IMG/VR virus record: IMGVR_UViG_3300043411_002457
Location: 1 to 32,201 of that record
Source: a virus
Length of the DNA: 32,201 nt
Reading direction: 5' to 3' (one strand)
Part shown: positions 1 to 6,824 of the stretch, piece by piece
Numbering within the stretch: position 1 is the stretch's first letter
Layout: every line of letters starts with the position of its first letter
Program-made: the position numbers and the translations under genes
Notes under the pieces: model-generated
Database searches by the model: none
The model's input: only the letters and a program-made list of their open reading frames with translations
What the model was told of the DNA's origin: nothing

Positions 1-406
1 TAGACCCTCTCTCATTATTACAATCAAAGCATGTTACCATTAAATTGACTTGAGAGTTATTTCCCCCCTCAGATATCGGTATTATATGATCCGTAGTGGC
101 ATTAAAGTGGGTTAATTTGTTTTCACAGTAAATACATTTAGCATTTTTGTTCTCTAATAAAAATTGCTTAGCGAATCCGGACGTTCTTCTTTTGACATTT
201 CTGCCGCTCCATTTCAATCCAACGACAACAATATTTTGAAGAAACTTATATCGCTTTCGATATATTACACAAAATCTGTAGTCTTTTTTCATCCATATTA
301 TTGGAGATATAATCCAAAACCATTTATCCCATATATCTTTCGGAACTGATAAAAAGTGTTGGTCTTTTGGATTTTTTATTGATTTAATAATTTGTAAAAT
401 TCTCAC
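1..406 (-). CDS. HNH endonuclease, C-terminus cut by window edge
   Basis: The frame read leftward from a GTG at 406 encodes a zinc-stabilised HNH nuclease. Visible are CIYC (about residues 91-94), the DHIIP core (D106, H107), then GGNNSQVNL and a second knuckle CFDCNNERG just before the window ends. This order (CxxC, DH, N, CxxC) is the standard HNH layout, in which the His and Asn bind the catalytic metal. The N-terminal 85 residues are basic and aromatic and may contact DNA. Phage proteins of this size and type are usually free-standing homing endonucleases, although some T4-like HNH proteins act in packaging. An in-frame TAG lies two codons upstream of the GTG, so the start must be there or further in. 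No ribosome binding site is visible. The family call is firm; the biological role is inferred. Confidence 0.8.
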   Translation of the reverse strand, partial: MRILQIIKSIKNPKDQHFLSVPKDIWDKWFWIISPIIWMKKDYRFCVIYRKRYKFLQNIVVVGLKWSGRNVKRRTSGFAKQFLLENKNAKCIYCENKLTHFNATTDHIIPISEGGNNSQVNLMVTCFDCNNERGS

Positions 407-417
407 TAACTAATTTA

Positions 418-442
418 TTTTTTGAGTTGTCTTCTCAAAAAA
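418..442. terminator. AT-rich hairpin between two minus-strand genes
   Basis: TTTTTTGAG and CTCAAAAAA form a perfect 9-bp inverted repeat with a 7-nt loop, ending in a T run on either strand. It sits between the stop of the 137-residue gene and the HNH start. It could be a weak bidirectional intrinsic terminator, although the stem has only two G-C pairs. Confidence 0.4.
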
Positions 443-443
443 A

Positions 444-857
444 TCACCCCTCGGATGATCCTGTTAGGTAATCCAAAACCTCATCTACGGTTTCAAATTT
501 TTTATCATCAATATGGAATTTTTCGGTTTCAGAAAAATAATTTATTTTCTGTCCGTCATATTCTATTTCATTATCAACAACATCCACTCCTAGTCTTTCA
601 GCCAAATCATTCATAAGTTGAGCTCCGATATATTGATGAGATTCTTCTTCTTGTGGTAAATTTTCTTCTTCCTCATAACCATCCACTAATGATCGAGGGT
701 CAGTTTCTTCTTCTTGGTATTCATCTGTTGATATAACATCAATGGGGTCATTTTCAATTTCGGGTAAATCAATTGGGTCTAATTCATTTAGATCATTCTC
801 AATTGAACTTCCTAAATTTTCTCTAACATATTGATTAAATTTCTTAACTATTCTCAT
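444..857 (-). CDS. Acidic hypothetical protein with capsid-targeting-like N-terminus
   Basis: A 137-residue protein that I do not recognise by family. It begins MRIVKKFNQYVRE, one of the recurrent N-terminal peptides of this window. In T4 a peptide of this shape (MKTYQEFIAE) directs internal proteins into the prohead and is cut by gp21 after (L/I/F)xE; here VRE13 could be the cut. The middle (about residues 20-75) is extremely acidic and probably disordered, with runs such as EEEENLPQEEE. A small folded C-terminal part follows (about 78-135). The acidic composition recalls prohead core proteins such as gp67, but I see no direct similarity. A TATATA box lies at 881-890, about 24 nt before the ATG. 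Packaging is inference; the N-terminal motif is seen. Confidence 0.75.
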   Translation of the reverse strand: MRIVKKFNQYVRENLGSSIENDLNELDPIDLPEIENDPIDVISTDEYQEEETDPRSLVDGYEEEENLPQEEESHQYIGAQLMNDLAERLGVDVVDNEIEYDGQKINYFSETEKFHIDDKKFETVDEVLDYLTGSSEG

Positions 858-880
858 ATAATTCTATTTGATTTTTCTAT

Positions 881-890
881 ACTATATATT
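881..890 (-). promoter_or_regulatory. TATATA-type phage promoter box
   Basis: AATATATAGT (minus strand) lies upstream of the 137-residue gene. It matches the AT-only box found before most genes here and resembles the T4 late promoter TATAAATA. It has not been tested. Confidence 0.35.
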
Positions 891-1353
891 AATTTTTAAT
901 ATCACTTATTTCAGAGACTACATAGTCCACAAATGCGTCTAATTCGTATTCAATTCCTGAACAAAACTCAAATATATCTTTTCCACTAGCTGAAGTGAAG
1001 TCCAGTGATTTTGATCCATTTTCATATTCAATTATTCTACCCGAAAGACACTCTTCAGTTTTGTTTTTACAATCAGTTATGTAGATTGTTCCATGATGAT
1101 GTTGTGATCTTTTGTATTTTTTTGATTCTTTGTGTTCGAATTTAAAAATCCCAAAATCGTCTTCAAAAATGATCTCATTCTCAAGATATTTTATTTTATT
1201 GTGGGTCTCAATTTCTGTTCCGTTCTGGAACGATCCTAGAAATTCTTTTTCTATGTCTATTAAATTAGAAATTCCATATTTAGATATTTTGTCAAGAATA
1301 TCATTGAGTCTTTCGTCTGTTGAGTAGGACTCATACCTAACTATGTGATTCAT
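889..1353 (-). CDS. Hypothetical protein with capsid-targeting-like N-terminus and ILDKIS module
   Basis: A 154-residue unknown. The start MNHIVRYESY is a looser form of the shared N-terminal peptide (hydrophobic and aromatic residues, then E). Next comes a helical segment, ILDKISKYGISN, followed by an EKEFL element. The same ILDKIS...E..FL arrangement occurs near the N-terminus of the 147-residue protein at 20585, and it resembles a helical hairpin found in Bacteroidota proteins with 'ILDKISxxG...EExxFL'. The rest is predicted beta-rich with a notable His triplet (SQHHHGT). GATATATATC sits 3-12 nt before the ATG. Function unknown. Membership in the packaged-protein set is less certain than for its neighbour at 444-857. 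Confidence 0.7.
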   Translation of the reverse strand: MNHIVRYESYSTDERLNDILDKISKYGISNLIDIEKEFLGSFQNGTEIETHNKIKYLENEIIFEDDFGIFKFEHKESKKYKRSQHHHGTIYITDCKNKTEECLSGRIIEYENGSKSLDFTSASGKDIFEFCSGIEYELDAFVDYVVSEISDIKN

Positions 1354-1355
1354 AC

Positions 1356-1365
1356 GATATATATC
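1356..1365 (-). promoter_or_regulatory. TATATA-type phage promoter box
   Basis: GATATATATC ends two bases before the ATG of the 154-residue gene, so any transcript from it would be almost leaderless or would start just downstream. Confidence 0.3.
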
Positions 1366-1378
1366 TAGCTAAAACTCA

Positions 1379-1618
1379 TTAGTTTGTTCCGATCCCACTA
1401 ATTGAATCAATTTTAACCTCTCGGTTTCTTTTTTTATAGATAGAGTCAACTCTATCGGCGAATTTGTGTTCATTTTCGTATCTATAAACAAACTCGTTCA
1501 TAGACGATTCGGATATTTTGTAAATCGCAATAGAACCATCAGTTATTTTTCTATTTATCGATGTATGATAAAATAAATATTTATCATACAATGGGTGGGA
1601 TTTCATTTCGGATATCAT
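1379..1618 (-). CDS. Small hypothetical protein
   Basis: A 79-residue unknown immediately downstream of the polymerase fragment on the same strand. It is basic and polar, with no membrane segment, signal or recognised motif. It starts at ATG 1618, with AATATATAAT just upstream. The start codon sits in the left arm of a 10-bp inverted repeat (1610-1641), so a hairpin in a read-through polymerase transcript would hide its start, whereas a transcript beginning in the loop would expose it. A second perfect inverted repeat lies inside the coding region (1562-1590). Strand and spacing agree with the neighbouring genes, but the coding evidence is only moderate. Confidence 0.55.
   Translation of the reverse strand: MISEMKSHPLYDKYLFYHTSINRKITDGSIAIYKISESSMNEFVYRYENEHKFADRVDSIYKKRNREVKIDSISGIGTN
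1562..1590. repeat. 11-bp inverted repeat inside small gene
   Basis: TGTATGATAAA and TTTATCATACA are exact reverse complements separated by 7 nt. They lie within the N-terminal codons of the 79-residue gene. They could fold in mRNA or bind a dimeric protein; no function can be assigned. Confidence 0.5.
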
Positions 1619-1641
1619 GTATTATATATTGCATGATATCC
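1610..1641. repeat. 10-bp inverted repeat between polymerase and small gene
   Basis: GGATATCATG and CATGATATCC are exact reverse complements around a 12-nt AT-rich loop that holds a TATATA box. The repeat covers the ATG of the 79-residue gene and lies 6 nt past the polymerase stop. It could be an operator or a hairpin limiting read-through translation. Confidence 0.5.
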
Positions 1642-1646
1642 TTCTT

Positions 1647-3005
1647 CTATGATCCAAATATATCCACAACCACAGATAGTCTTTTAGTAATTTGTGGCAT
1701 TTCTAAAGGTTCAATAATAGAATTTATCGGAGACAAAATTGCTTTCTCGAATTGAATGTCATAATCGATTTCGGGGGAAAATTCCATCGGATAAAATCCT
1801 CTTATATAAGCAAAAATATCATTAATTTTTGTATTCTTACAATAGTAGTATTTGATTTTAGTGCCTGATTTTATAAATTCATATTTTTGTTGAGCTGCCT
1901 TATTTCTAAGTAAAAGATAATTATAATATGCAGCTCCTTTAACAGCAAAGTGTGTTCCAGACACAAAACTAAGAAACTCTTTATCTTCTAAAACCTTTGT
2001 CTCGTAATTAGAGACGGAAGATTGCATCGATATCTCATCAATATCGGCTAGCTCAAATTCTCTTCTTAGATTCTTAACTAATTTAAGAAGATCTTTTATG
2101 TTAAAATCATCAGGATGAGCAAAAAGATACTTAACGATCTCTATGATCTTTTCTCTAGCGAATAGTGGTGTTGATGATCTAACCAATTCTACACCTTTGG
2201 GGAAAAGATAATTTAATCTCTCATAGGGAATTCCATCCTCATATACAATATGTTGAATGTATTTTTTCTTAGCAATGTTTATTATAGATTCTGATATTCT
2301 TTCTAGCTCAAAGTCCTCTTCATTGGGGACTCCAAATGATGATGCATAATCTTCTAAACATTTTTTAAAATAGTTAGCATATCTGAAATGATCAATCCCA
2401 TGAATATAATCTAATTCATTTTCCCAATTCCAAATGATAGTTTTATTAATTAGTAGGTCTTGGATTTCCTTTTTATTTAAATCTCTATCTTTAACAAAAA
2501 AACCATCTATTATAATCATTTCTATATTTTCAGACCCTAAAATAGACTCCAGTGTGGATTCACCATCATTCGACCTAACCTTAGATACGGATCCCACAAA
2601 ATTTGGATTATCTGTTTTTGTATTTGATCTGTTTTCCAGTATTATGAATTTTTTATCAATTTTAGAAAGAAACTCATTACACAAATGTATATTTTTCCAC
2701 TCTGAGTGGACAATAGCTGGTTGAAATGATACAAATAAAGAGTCAGTATCTGCATAAATTGATGCGGGTTCAATTCGATTATCATTGTCATCTCTCTTTG
2801 GATTTATTGGTGTTACATTTTTTATTCCTAGTTTTGTGTGTAATTCAAAATCTAGATGCCATTTATTATACCAATAATCCTCATTAACCCTATCCATTGT
2901 TTGGGTAAGATCTCGACCCTGTGCCGTTATCGTACCGGCGACATGTTTATTATAGAGAATAAAATAAGGTGTTGCGAAGGCTCCTTGATCTTTGCCCTCA
3001 CTCAC
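1647..3005 (-). CDS. 43: Family B DNA polymerase (gp43), C-terminal palm and thumb part
   Basis: This part carries the second half of the polymerase palm and the thumb. It opens with GAFATPYFILYN, the residues that follow the Tyr-Gly of motif B, then has motif C, YADTDS (D86 and D88 as the metal-binding aspartates), and ends in VVVDIFGS. The ending resembles the C-terminal clamp-binding tail of T4 gp43 (LDFLFG). The N-terminal exonuclease domain, motif A and most of the fingers are absent here. The frame has a GTG at 3005 inside a perfect hairpin, reading V-S-E-G-K-D-Q before GAFA. The sequence LQTALKLILNGSY, the first half of motif B, lies just upstream in another frame (3017-3148). So the enzyme is either split into subunits or joined by a recoding event across 38 nt. 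The clamp gene lies immediately upstream, as expected of a replication cluster. Identity is firm; the mode of expression is open. Confidence 0.85.
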   Translation of the reverse strand: MSEGKDQGAFATPYFILYNKHVAGTITAQGRDLTQTMDRVNEDYWYNKWHLDFELHTKLGIKNVTPINPKRDDNDNRIEPASIYADTDSLFVSFQPAIVHSEWKNIHLCNEFLSKIDKKFIILENRSNTKTDNPNFVGSVSKVRSNDGESTLESILGSENIEMIIIDGFFVKDRDLNKKEIQDLLINKTIIWNWENELDYIHGIDHFRYANYFKKCLEDYASSFGVPNEEDFELERISESIINIAKKKYIQHIVYEDGIPYERLNYLFPKGVELVRSSTPLFAREKIIEIVKYLFAHPDDFNIKDLLKLVKNLRREFELADIDEISMQSSVSNYETKVLEDKEFLSFVSGTHFAVKGAAYYNYLLLRNKAAQQKYEFIKSGTKIKYYYCKNTKINDIFAYIRGFYPMEFSPEIDYDIQFEKAILSPINSIIEPLEMPQITKRLSVVVDIFGS

Positions 3006-3016
3006 TGAGTGAGGGC
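2994..3016 (-). promoter_or_regulatory. Perfect stem-loop in polymerase motif B gap
   Basis: On the coding strand GCCCTCACTC-AGT-GAGTGAGGGC forms a 10-bp, G-C-rich stem with a 3-nt loop. The stem begins at the base after the TAG that ends the upstream polymerase fragment, and the GTG that opens the downstream frame lies within it. No T run follows, so it is not an ordinary terminator. The geometry (stop codon, then an immediate stem-loop, then resumed homology) recalls the T4 gene 60 translational bypass. Confidence 0.7.
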
Positions 3017-3148
3017 CTAAACATAAGAACCATTGAGGATGAGCTTCAATGCTGTCTGAAGCCCATTGTAATAATCTACTTCTCTTTTCAGACTAGTAGA
3101 TTGAATCCTCAATGATTCAATTTTTTTTAACTTTTCTTCTTCTTTCAT
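3017..3148 (-). CDS. DNA polymerase fingers / motif B fragment (43 codons)
   Basis: From an ATG at 3148 the frame encodes 43 residues, ending LQTALKLILNGSYV and TAG. LKLILNGSY is the first part of family B motif B (Kx3NSxYG); the missing Gly and what follows (GAFATPYF) resume 38 nt later in the frame of the next entry. The preceding residues are charged and helical, consistent with the base of the fingers. Upstream of this ATG the frame is not continued and the clamp gene begins, so the N-terminal polymerase half must lie outside the window. A three-codon reading frame (ATG at 3156) ends in a TGA overlapping this ATG. It could be the true start of a recoded C-terminal subunit or a relic; I favour a functional element because motif B is intact up to the break. 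Confidence 0.65.
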   Translation of the reverse strand: MKEEEKLKKIESLRIQSTSLKREVDYYNGLQTALKLILNGSYV

Positions 3149-3184
3149 ATGGTCATATATAATATATTTTAAACAAGTTGGTGA

Positions 3185-3967
3185 TCAATCATCAAATTGA
3201 GTTTCGAAGCTTATCATCAGATTAGAATTGGAATTTCTGTTTAATATAAAGCTCTCAAATACATGGAATTCAATTTTGTCTTGATCACTGATATTACCTA
3301 AGTATGATTTACTAAATATTATATTTTTACTCGATACTTCGACTTGATCAACCTCTAGTTCCCAGACTGAGGATTCTGATATTAAAACTCTACCATCCGA
3401 GTCGACATTCAAATTTAGAATTTTACCTTCGGAATTTATATTTGATAATTTCTTAATATCATCAAAATCAGGTTTTTTAATTACAAAACTCCATTTTTTA
3501 GTCTTTAGATTAAGCTTTTGATCAAGAGCTTCTTTGGAGATATTTCTTATTTCAGATTCTTCTCCACAAGATTGACTCATTTTGAACTTTCCACTTTTAA
3601 TTTGAAAAAATCTAGCCGATCCTGTTCCCTCATCATTTGTTCGCCAGTCAATTTCCATTTTTATTGGTGTATTGCCTTTTATCATTCCTAGATTTTTAAC
3701 AAATTTTTTAGAAGAAGTTATGATAATATCTATTGATTGATCAATATCCTTTTTGTTGGAGAAATAGTCATCAGTTTTCAATATGTAGCTTTTAAATGCT
3801 AATATCATATTTTCTCCCACCATTGAGTATATTAATATATCCTCTTCATCGATTTTTATTTTCATAGAGTCTCCTATTTTAGATAGATCCTCTAGCTTAG
3901 ACAACAAATCTTCAAATTTATCAGATTTTATTATTATATCTATTTTGGATGTTGTTAATTGGGACAT
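3185..3967 (-). CDS. 45: Probable sliding clamp (gp45-like)
   Basis: A 260-residue acidic protein without membrane segments. It is predicted to alternate beta strands and short helices, as clamps do: DKFEDLLSKLEDL, ENMILAFKSYIL, FVKNLGMIKG, then a second half with FVIKKPDFDDIKKL and VSSDGRV-like strands (VDSDGRVLISES). It ends NLMISFETQFDD. T4 gp45 is 228 residues, ends with a comparable strand and an acidic tail, and forms a homotrimeric ring that tethers gp43 and also activates late transcription. Here the gene directly precedes the polymerase part on the same strand, with 36 nt between stop and next ATG, which supports the call. The similarity I see is structural and contextual rather than a clear sequence match. 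TTATATATTAATTAC lies 14-28 nt before the ATG. Confidence 0.55.
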   Translation of the reverse strand: MSQLTTSKIDIIIKSDKFEDLLSKLEDLSKIGDSMKIKIDEEDILIYSMVGENMILAFKSYILKTDDYFSNKKDIDQSIDIIITSSKKFVKNLGMIKGNTPIKMEIDWRTNDEGTGSARFFQIKSGKFKMSQSCGEESEIRNISKEALDQKLNLKTKKWSFVIKKPDFDDIKKLSNINSEGKILNLNVDSDGRVLISESSVWELEVDQVEVSSKNIIFSKSYLGNISDQDKIEFHVFESFILNRNSNSNLMISFETQFDD

Positions 3968-3980
3968 GAATTAGATTTGT

Positions 3981-3995
3981 GTAATTAATATATAA
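3981..3995. promoter_or_regulatory. Divergent TATATA box between clamp and DUF4314 gene
   Basis: The 50-nt gap between two divergent genes contains GTAATTAATATATAA, whose core reads as a TATATA box on both strands (TTATATATTAATTAC on the minus strand). It may drive the clamp gene, the plus-strand gene or both. Confidence 0.4.
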
Positions 3996-4017
3996 CCTAA
4001 AATTTATTTGTTTTATA

Positions 4018-5301
4018 ATGGACAAAAGAGTGAGGATCATAAGAATGGAAGACCCATATACCAATCTTAAAAGTGGTGATGAGGGAACTATATCTGGAGA
4101 AGATGGATTCGGGCACATTTTGGTCAAATGGGACAACGGGTCAACTCTACATCTAATACCCGAAATAGATGAATTTGAGATTCTAGAGCAAAGATTTATT
4201 AAGTCGTTTGAATCTTTTGGATTTAATCCAAATAAAGGAATAAAGGAATTAAAATCCGAATCTACCTTCATTGAGTCTAAATTAGAAGAACTATCTGACT
4301 TAGTTAGTTCTTTTCAAACCACTATTTTTGAGTGGTCAACCACTGAATCTTTTTTGGAAATAAATTTTGAGATAGGGGACCAGGATGTTCAGATACGATG
4401 GGATATTGATTTGGATAAAATGCAGATTGATGAATCAACCATTCATAATGGTGAGGAAGATATTTGGTTTGATAAAATCTCATCGATTGATGAGGCGATA
4501 CACATAGTTGAGAAGGAGATTCACTACTGGTTGGATATATCCGAAAACAAATACGATGAAATACTTAACTATCACCCATTAAATGAGCCAAGAAACGAAT
4601 CATTAATGGGTGATAGTGTTGAAGGTACTTATAAGTATAATGATTTAATCAAATTTAAATTTGATAGAGTTGATATGACTAAAGAAGAATTTTCTGTACA
4701 TGGAACCTTGACCATAAATTCGATTGATTTTGATGGGTACATGTTTGGATATCCCGGTCGAGGAAAAGATGATGATTACGAAGCATCTGAATTTAAAGTA
4801 TCATCGGGAATTTTTAAAAGAGAGATAGATTTTGATACCTATATCTCAAATAAAATTAAAATTTCTGGCGATGAGTTTGAAAATATATTACTCTGGTTAA
4901 AATCAATATATGATAAATACTCATCGTCATTTTATAAAAAGCCATTGGAGAAAGAATATTTTCTAGAAATATTTTCTGATATATTAGATAATGGATGGGA
5001 GATTTCCGTATCGAATTACGAAGAAGTATTTTGGAATGACCAAGCACGCGCACAAGGAATCATAAAGAGAAAATATGACTATATTATTAACCTAGAAAGA
5101 CAAACTTTTTACAAAATTAGCAAGAGTATATTCCAGGAGATTTCTGATGATATGTCTATAATAAATAAATCATTGGAGCAAATAAGATCTCTGAATGATA
5201 TATCTCCAAGTGGAGTTATAATAAATAATAGTAAAGACGAAGTACGAGGGGCGGACTGGATATTTCCAAATAAAATAACACTAATGTTTAATAATTTATA
5301 A
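4018..5301 (+). CDS. DUF4314-like N-terminal domain fused to long unknown region
   Basis: A 427-residue protein. Residues 1-57 match the pattern of the small DUF4314 family: RVRIIRMEDPYTNLKSGDEGTI then VKWDNGSTLHLIPEIDEFEIL, a compact beta-barrel-like fold of unknown function known from bacteria and phages. The remaining 370 residues are acidic and not recognised; they contain several aromatic-rich strands (such as ILNYHPLNEP and YMFGYPGRG). The family usually occurs as a short stand-alone protein, so the fusion is unusual. A perfect 15-bp inverted repeat lies in the coding sequence at 4568-4617. The stop overlaps the next start (TAATG), implying coupled translation. The domain call is fairly good; the role is unknown. 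Confidence 0.75.
   Translation: MDKRVRIIRMEDPYTNLKSGDEGTISGEDGFGHILVKWDNGSTLHLIPEIDEFEILEQRFIKSFESFGFNPNKGIKELKSESTFIESKLEELSDLVSSFQTTIFEWSTTESFLEINFEIGDQDVQIRWDIDLDKMQIDESTIHNGEEDIWFDKISSIDEAIHIVEKEIHYWLDISENKYDEILNYHPLNEPRNESLMGDSVEGTYKYNDLIKFKFDRVDMTKEEFSVHGTLTINSIDFDGYMFGYPGRGKDDDYEASEFKVSSGIFKREIDFDTYISNKIKISGDEFENILLWLKSIYDKYSSSFYKKPLEKEYFLEIFSDILDNGWEISVSNYEEVFWNDQARAQGIIKRKYDYIINLERQTFYKISKSIFQEISDDMSIINKSLEQIRSLNDISPSGVIINNSKDEVRGADWIFPNKITLMFNNL
4568..4617. repeat. 15-bp perfect inverted repeat inside coding sequence
   Basis: ACTATCACCCATTAA and TTAATGGGTGATAGT are exact reverse complements separated by 20 nt. They lie within the DUF4314-like gene, where codons are otherwise unconstrained. 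A hairpin in mRNA or a protein-binding site is possible; no T run follows. Confidence 0.6.
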
Positions 5302-6149
5302 TGAAAGCTCAATTTATAGAACTTGACATAATACTTAAATCGGAGTCTAAGCCCTGGATTATAGATAAATCCAATCCAAATATTCCCTTGATCAAAATTG
5401 AACCACATGAGTTTAATTTATTCAAGTCAGGAATCTACCGATCCCAAAAAAATAAAATGGATTTTAATGGTAAGATTTTTTGGTTATCAACAGAATTTAT
5501 GAATAAACTGAAAATAAAATCAAAAAATAACAAAGTAGATATATCAAATCTGGGGATATCAATGCAAGAGTTTATGAACAAGGATGTTATAGATAACATT
5601 CACTTTGATATAAATATGGATGTGTTCAGGCCGATGGTGAACAAAAATGATGATATCTATATCATATGTTCAAAAAACACTAAGATAAATTTTAAACCTC
5701 AGATAGACAAATTGGAAGAAAAAATGTCTCAAATTGGACTTAAAGTCAAAGACTTTTATTATATCTCAGAGACATTTTACAATAAGAACTTGGATGATAT
5801 AGCTCATAAAAAATCAAAATTAATTTTGCAACATTTAATTGGGCTTAAGTCTGATGGTGATAAGTTTGTCGATGACGAAATTAAAAAATACACAGAAATT
5901 ACTTTCTGTGATGATAGTCCAAAATCAATTCAGTTCTGTAGAGATATAAATCTTCTGCTTGAGTCAATGGCTCTTAGGTCTAGTGATATAGTTAGGAAAA
6001 AAATACAAGATGTCGTCAAAAACAACGATAACCTTTTGATAATTAAAGAGTGGACGCATAACAAAGCTAATAAATGGAAAGAATATCAAATCGAAGTCTC
6101 ATTTTCAAATATAATTAAAAGCTTCGAGAACTTTAAGTTGAAAAATTAA
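5301..6149 (+). CDS. Hypothetical protein, weak HAD-like C-terminal pattern
   Basis: A 282-residue protein that I do not recognise with confidence. It starts at the ATG that overlaps the previous stop. The middle contains DDIYIICSKNTKINF, a conserved-looking strand and helix. Later, KSKLILQHLIGL is followed by a flexible stretch and ITFCDDSPKSIQF; the Lys...DD spacing resembles the last two motifs of HAD-type phosphatases. The usual nucleophile motif DxD near the N-terminus is not evident, so this may be an inactive or unrelated fold. Basic C-terminus. It overlaps the convergent TerS candidate by 4 nt. Confidence 0.65.
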   Translation: MKAQFIELDIILKSESKPWIIDKSNPNIPLIKIEPHEFNLFKSGIYRSQKNKMDFNGKIFWLSTEFMNKLKIKSKNNKVDISNLGISMQEFMNKDVIDNIHFDINMDVFRPMVNKNDDIYIICSKNTKINFKPQIDKLEEKMSQIGLKVKDFYYISETFYNKNLDDIAHKKSKLILQHLIGLKSDGDKFVDDEIKKYTEITFCDDSPKSIQFCRDINLLLESMALRSSDIVRKKIQDVVKNNDNLLIIKEWTHNKANKWKEYQIEVSFSNIIKSFENFKLKN

Positions 6150-6760
6150 ATTGGATCTTTCTTATTCTTCTTAAGAGCATCAGCTATCATATCATTCAAA
6201 TTTCTTGAATCCGTTATTCCAGAGTTCTCTTCTGTTTGCTTAGATATTTCGCTTCCCAATGACTTTGACACTTCCATTATATCAGTTCGGAAATCTTTAT
6301 AGAATTTTTCTAGATCGGTCTTTTGACTAGAAGCAAATTTGGAATTTTCTCTTATTTGTGATATTGTTTGGTTAACAACTTCATGCATTCGAGCCGCGTT
6401 GTCTCCATTATCAACTTGTTTCAGTTGAGTTAGGAAATTTCTTCTAGTCATTCTTTGTAAAAATAAAATTTCCGCATATACCATAGCATCTTCTTTTACC
6501 TTATTTTTAATATATGGATGACTTTTTAGGTCAGGAAAATCTCCTAGATATAAATCCACCAGAGACTCTAGAATTTCCACTCCTTTTTGAGTAGCAACTG
6601 TTAAGTCTGAGTCATAATCATATATTTCAATATTTCCCAGATTGGGGAGATCATCTATATTGGCTAGATGTTCTGATATATCAAAATCATTTGTCTCATT
6701 TTGAATCATATCAAATTCATCGGATACTCTGTTTATTTCTTTTTCTTTTTTCGTAGACAT
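6146..6760 (-). CDS. 16: Probable terminase small subunit (gp16-like)
   Basis: A 204-residue acidic protein encoded divergently from TerL. Its layout matches T4 gp16 (164 residues): an acidic N-terminus with a DDLPNLGNIEIYDYDSDL segment (compare a DLPG...VYE stretch in gp16), then a long central helical coiled-coil region with ARMHEVVNQTISQIREN and a following Phe/Lys-rich helix, and a polar C-terminal tail. Gp16 forms oligomeric rings that recognise DNA ends or pac-like sites and stimulate the gp17 ATPase and control its nuclease. The neighbour being TerL strengthens the call, although in T4 both genes run the same way. No clear DNA-binding motif is seen. I hold it as probable, not certain. 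Confidence 0.55.
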   Translation of the reverse strand: MSTKKEKEINRVSDEFDMIQNETNDFDISEHLANIDDLPNLGNIEIYDYDSDLTVATQKGVEILESLVDLYLGDFPDLKSHPYIKNKVKEDAMVYAEILFLQRMTRRNFLTQLKQVDNGDNAARMHEVVNQTISQIRENSKFASSQKTDLEKFYKDFRTDIMEVSKSLGSEISKQTEENSGITDSRNLNDMIADALKKNKKDPI

Positions 6761-6824
6761 AGACTATATATAATTTTGAAAAATTCAATTTTTTCTACTT
6801 TTTCAAAATTATATATAGTCTATG
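6758..6824. promoter_or_regulatory. Divergent promoter region in a perfect 26-bp inverted repeat
   Basis: The arms 6758-6783 and 6799-6824 are exact reverse complements with a 15-nt spacer. Each arm includes an ATG start codon at its outer end and a TTATATATA box 5 nt inside it. The two divergent genes, TerS candidate and ribbon-helix-helix protein, thus have identical leaders. A dimeric regulator such as the adjacent ribbon-helix-helix protein could bind both arms. Confidence 0.7.

Noticed and set aside
2994-3016. Hairpin in the polymerase gap as a transcription terminator
   Set aside because: The stem is stable, but AAAGATC or CTAAAC follows rather than a T run, and the coding homology resumes directly after it.
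3017-3030. Simple -1 ribosomal frameshift joining the polymerase parts
   Set aside because: The downstream frame is open back to this point, but TCTTATGTTTAG has no good slippery heptamer, and the product would insert about 13 residues into motif B between Tyr and Gly.
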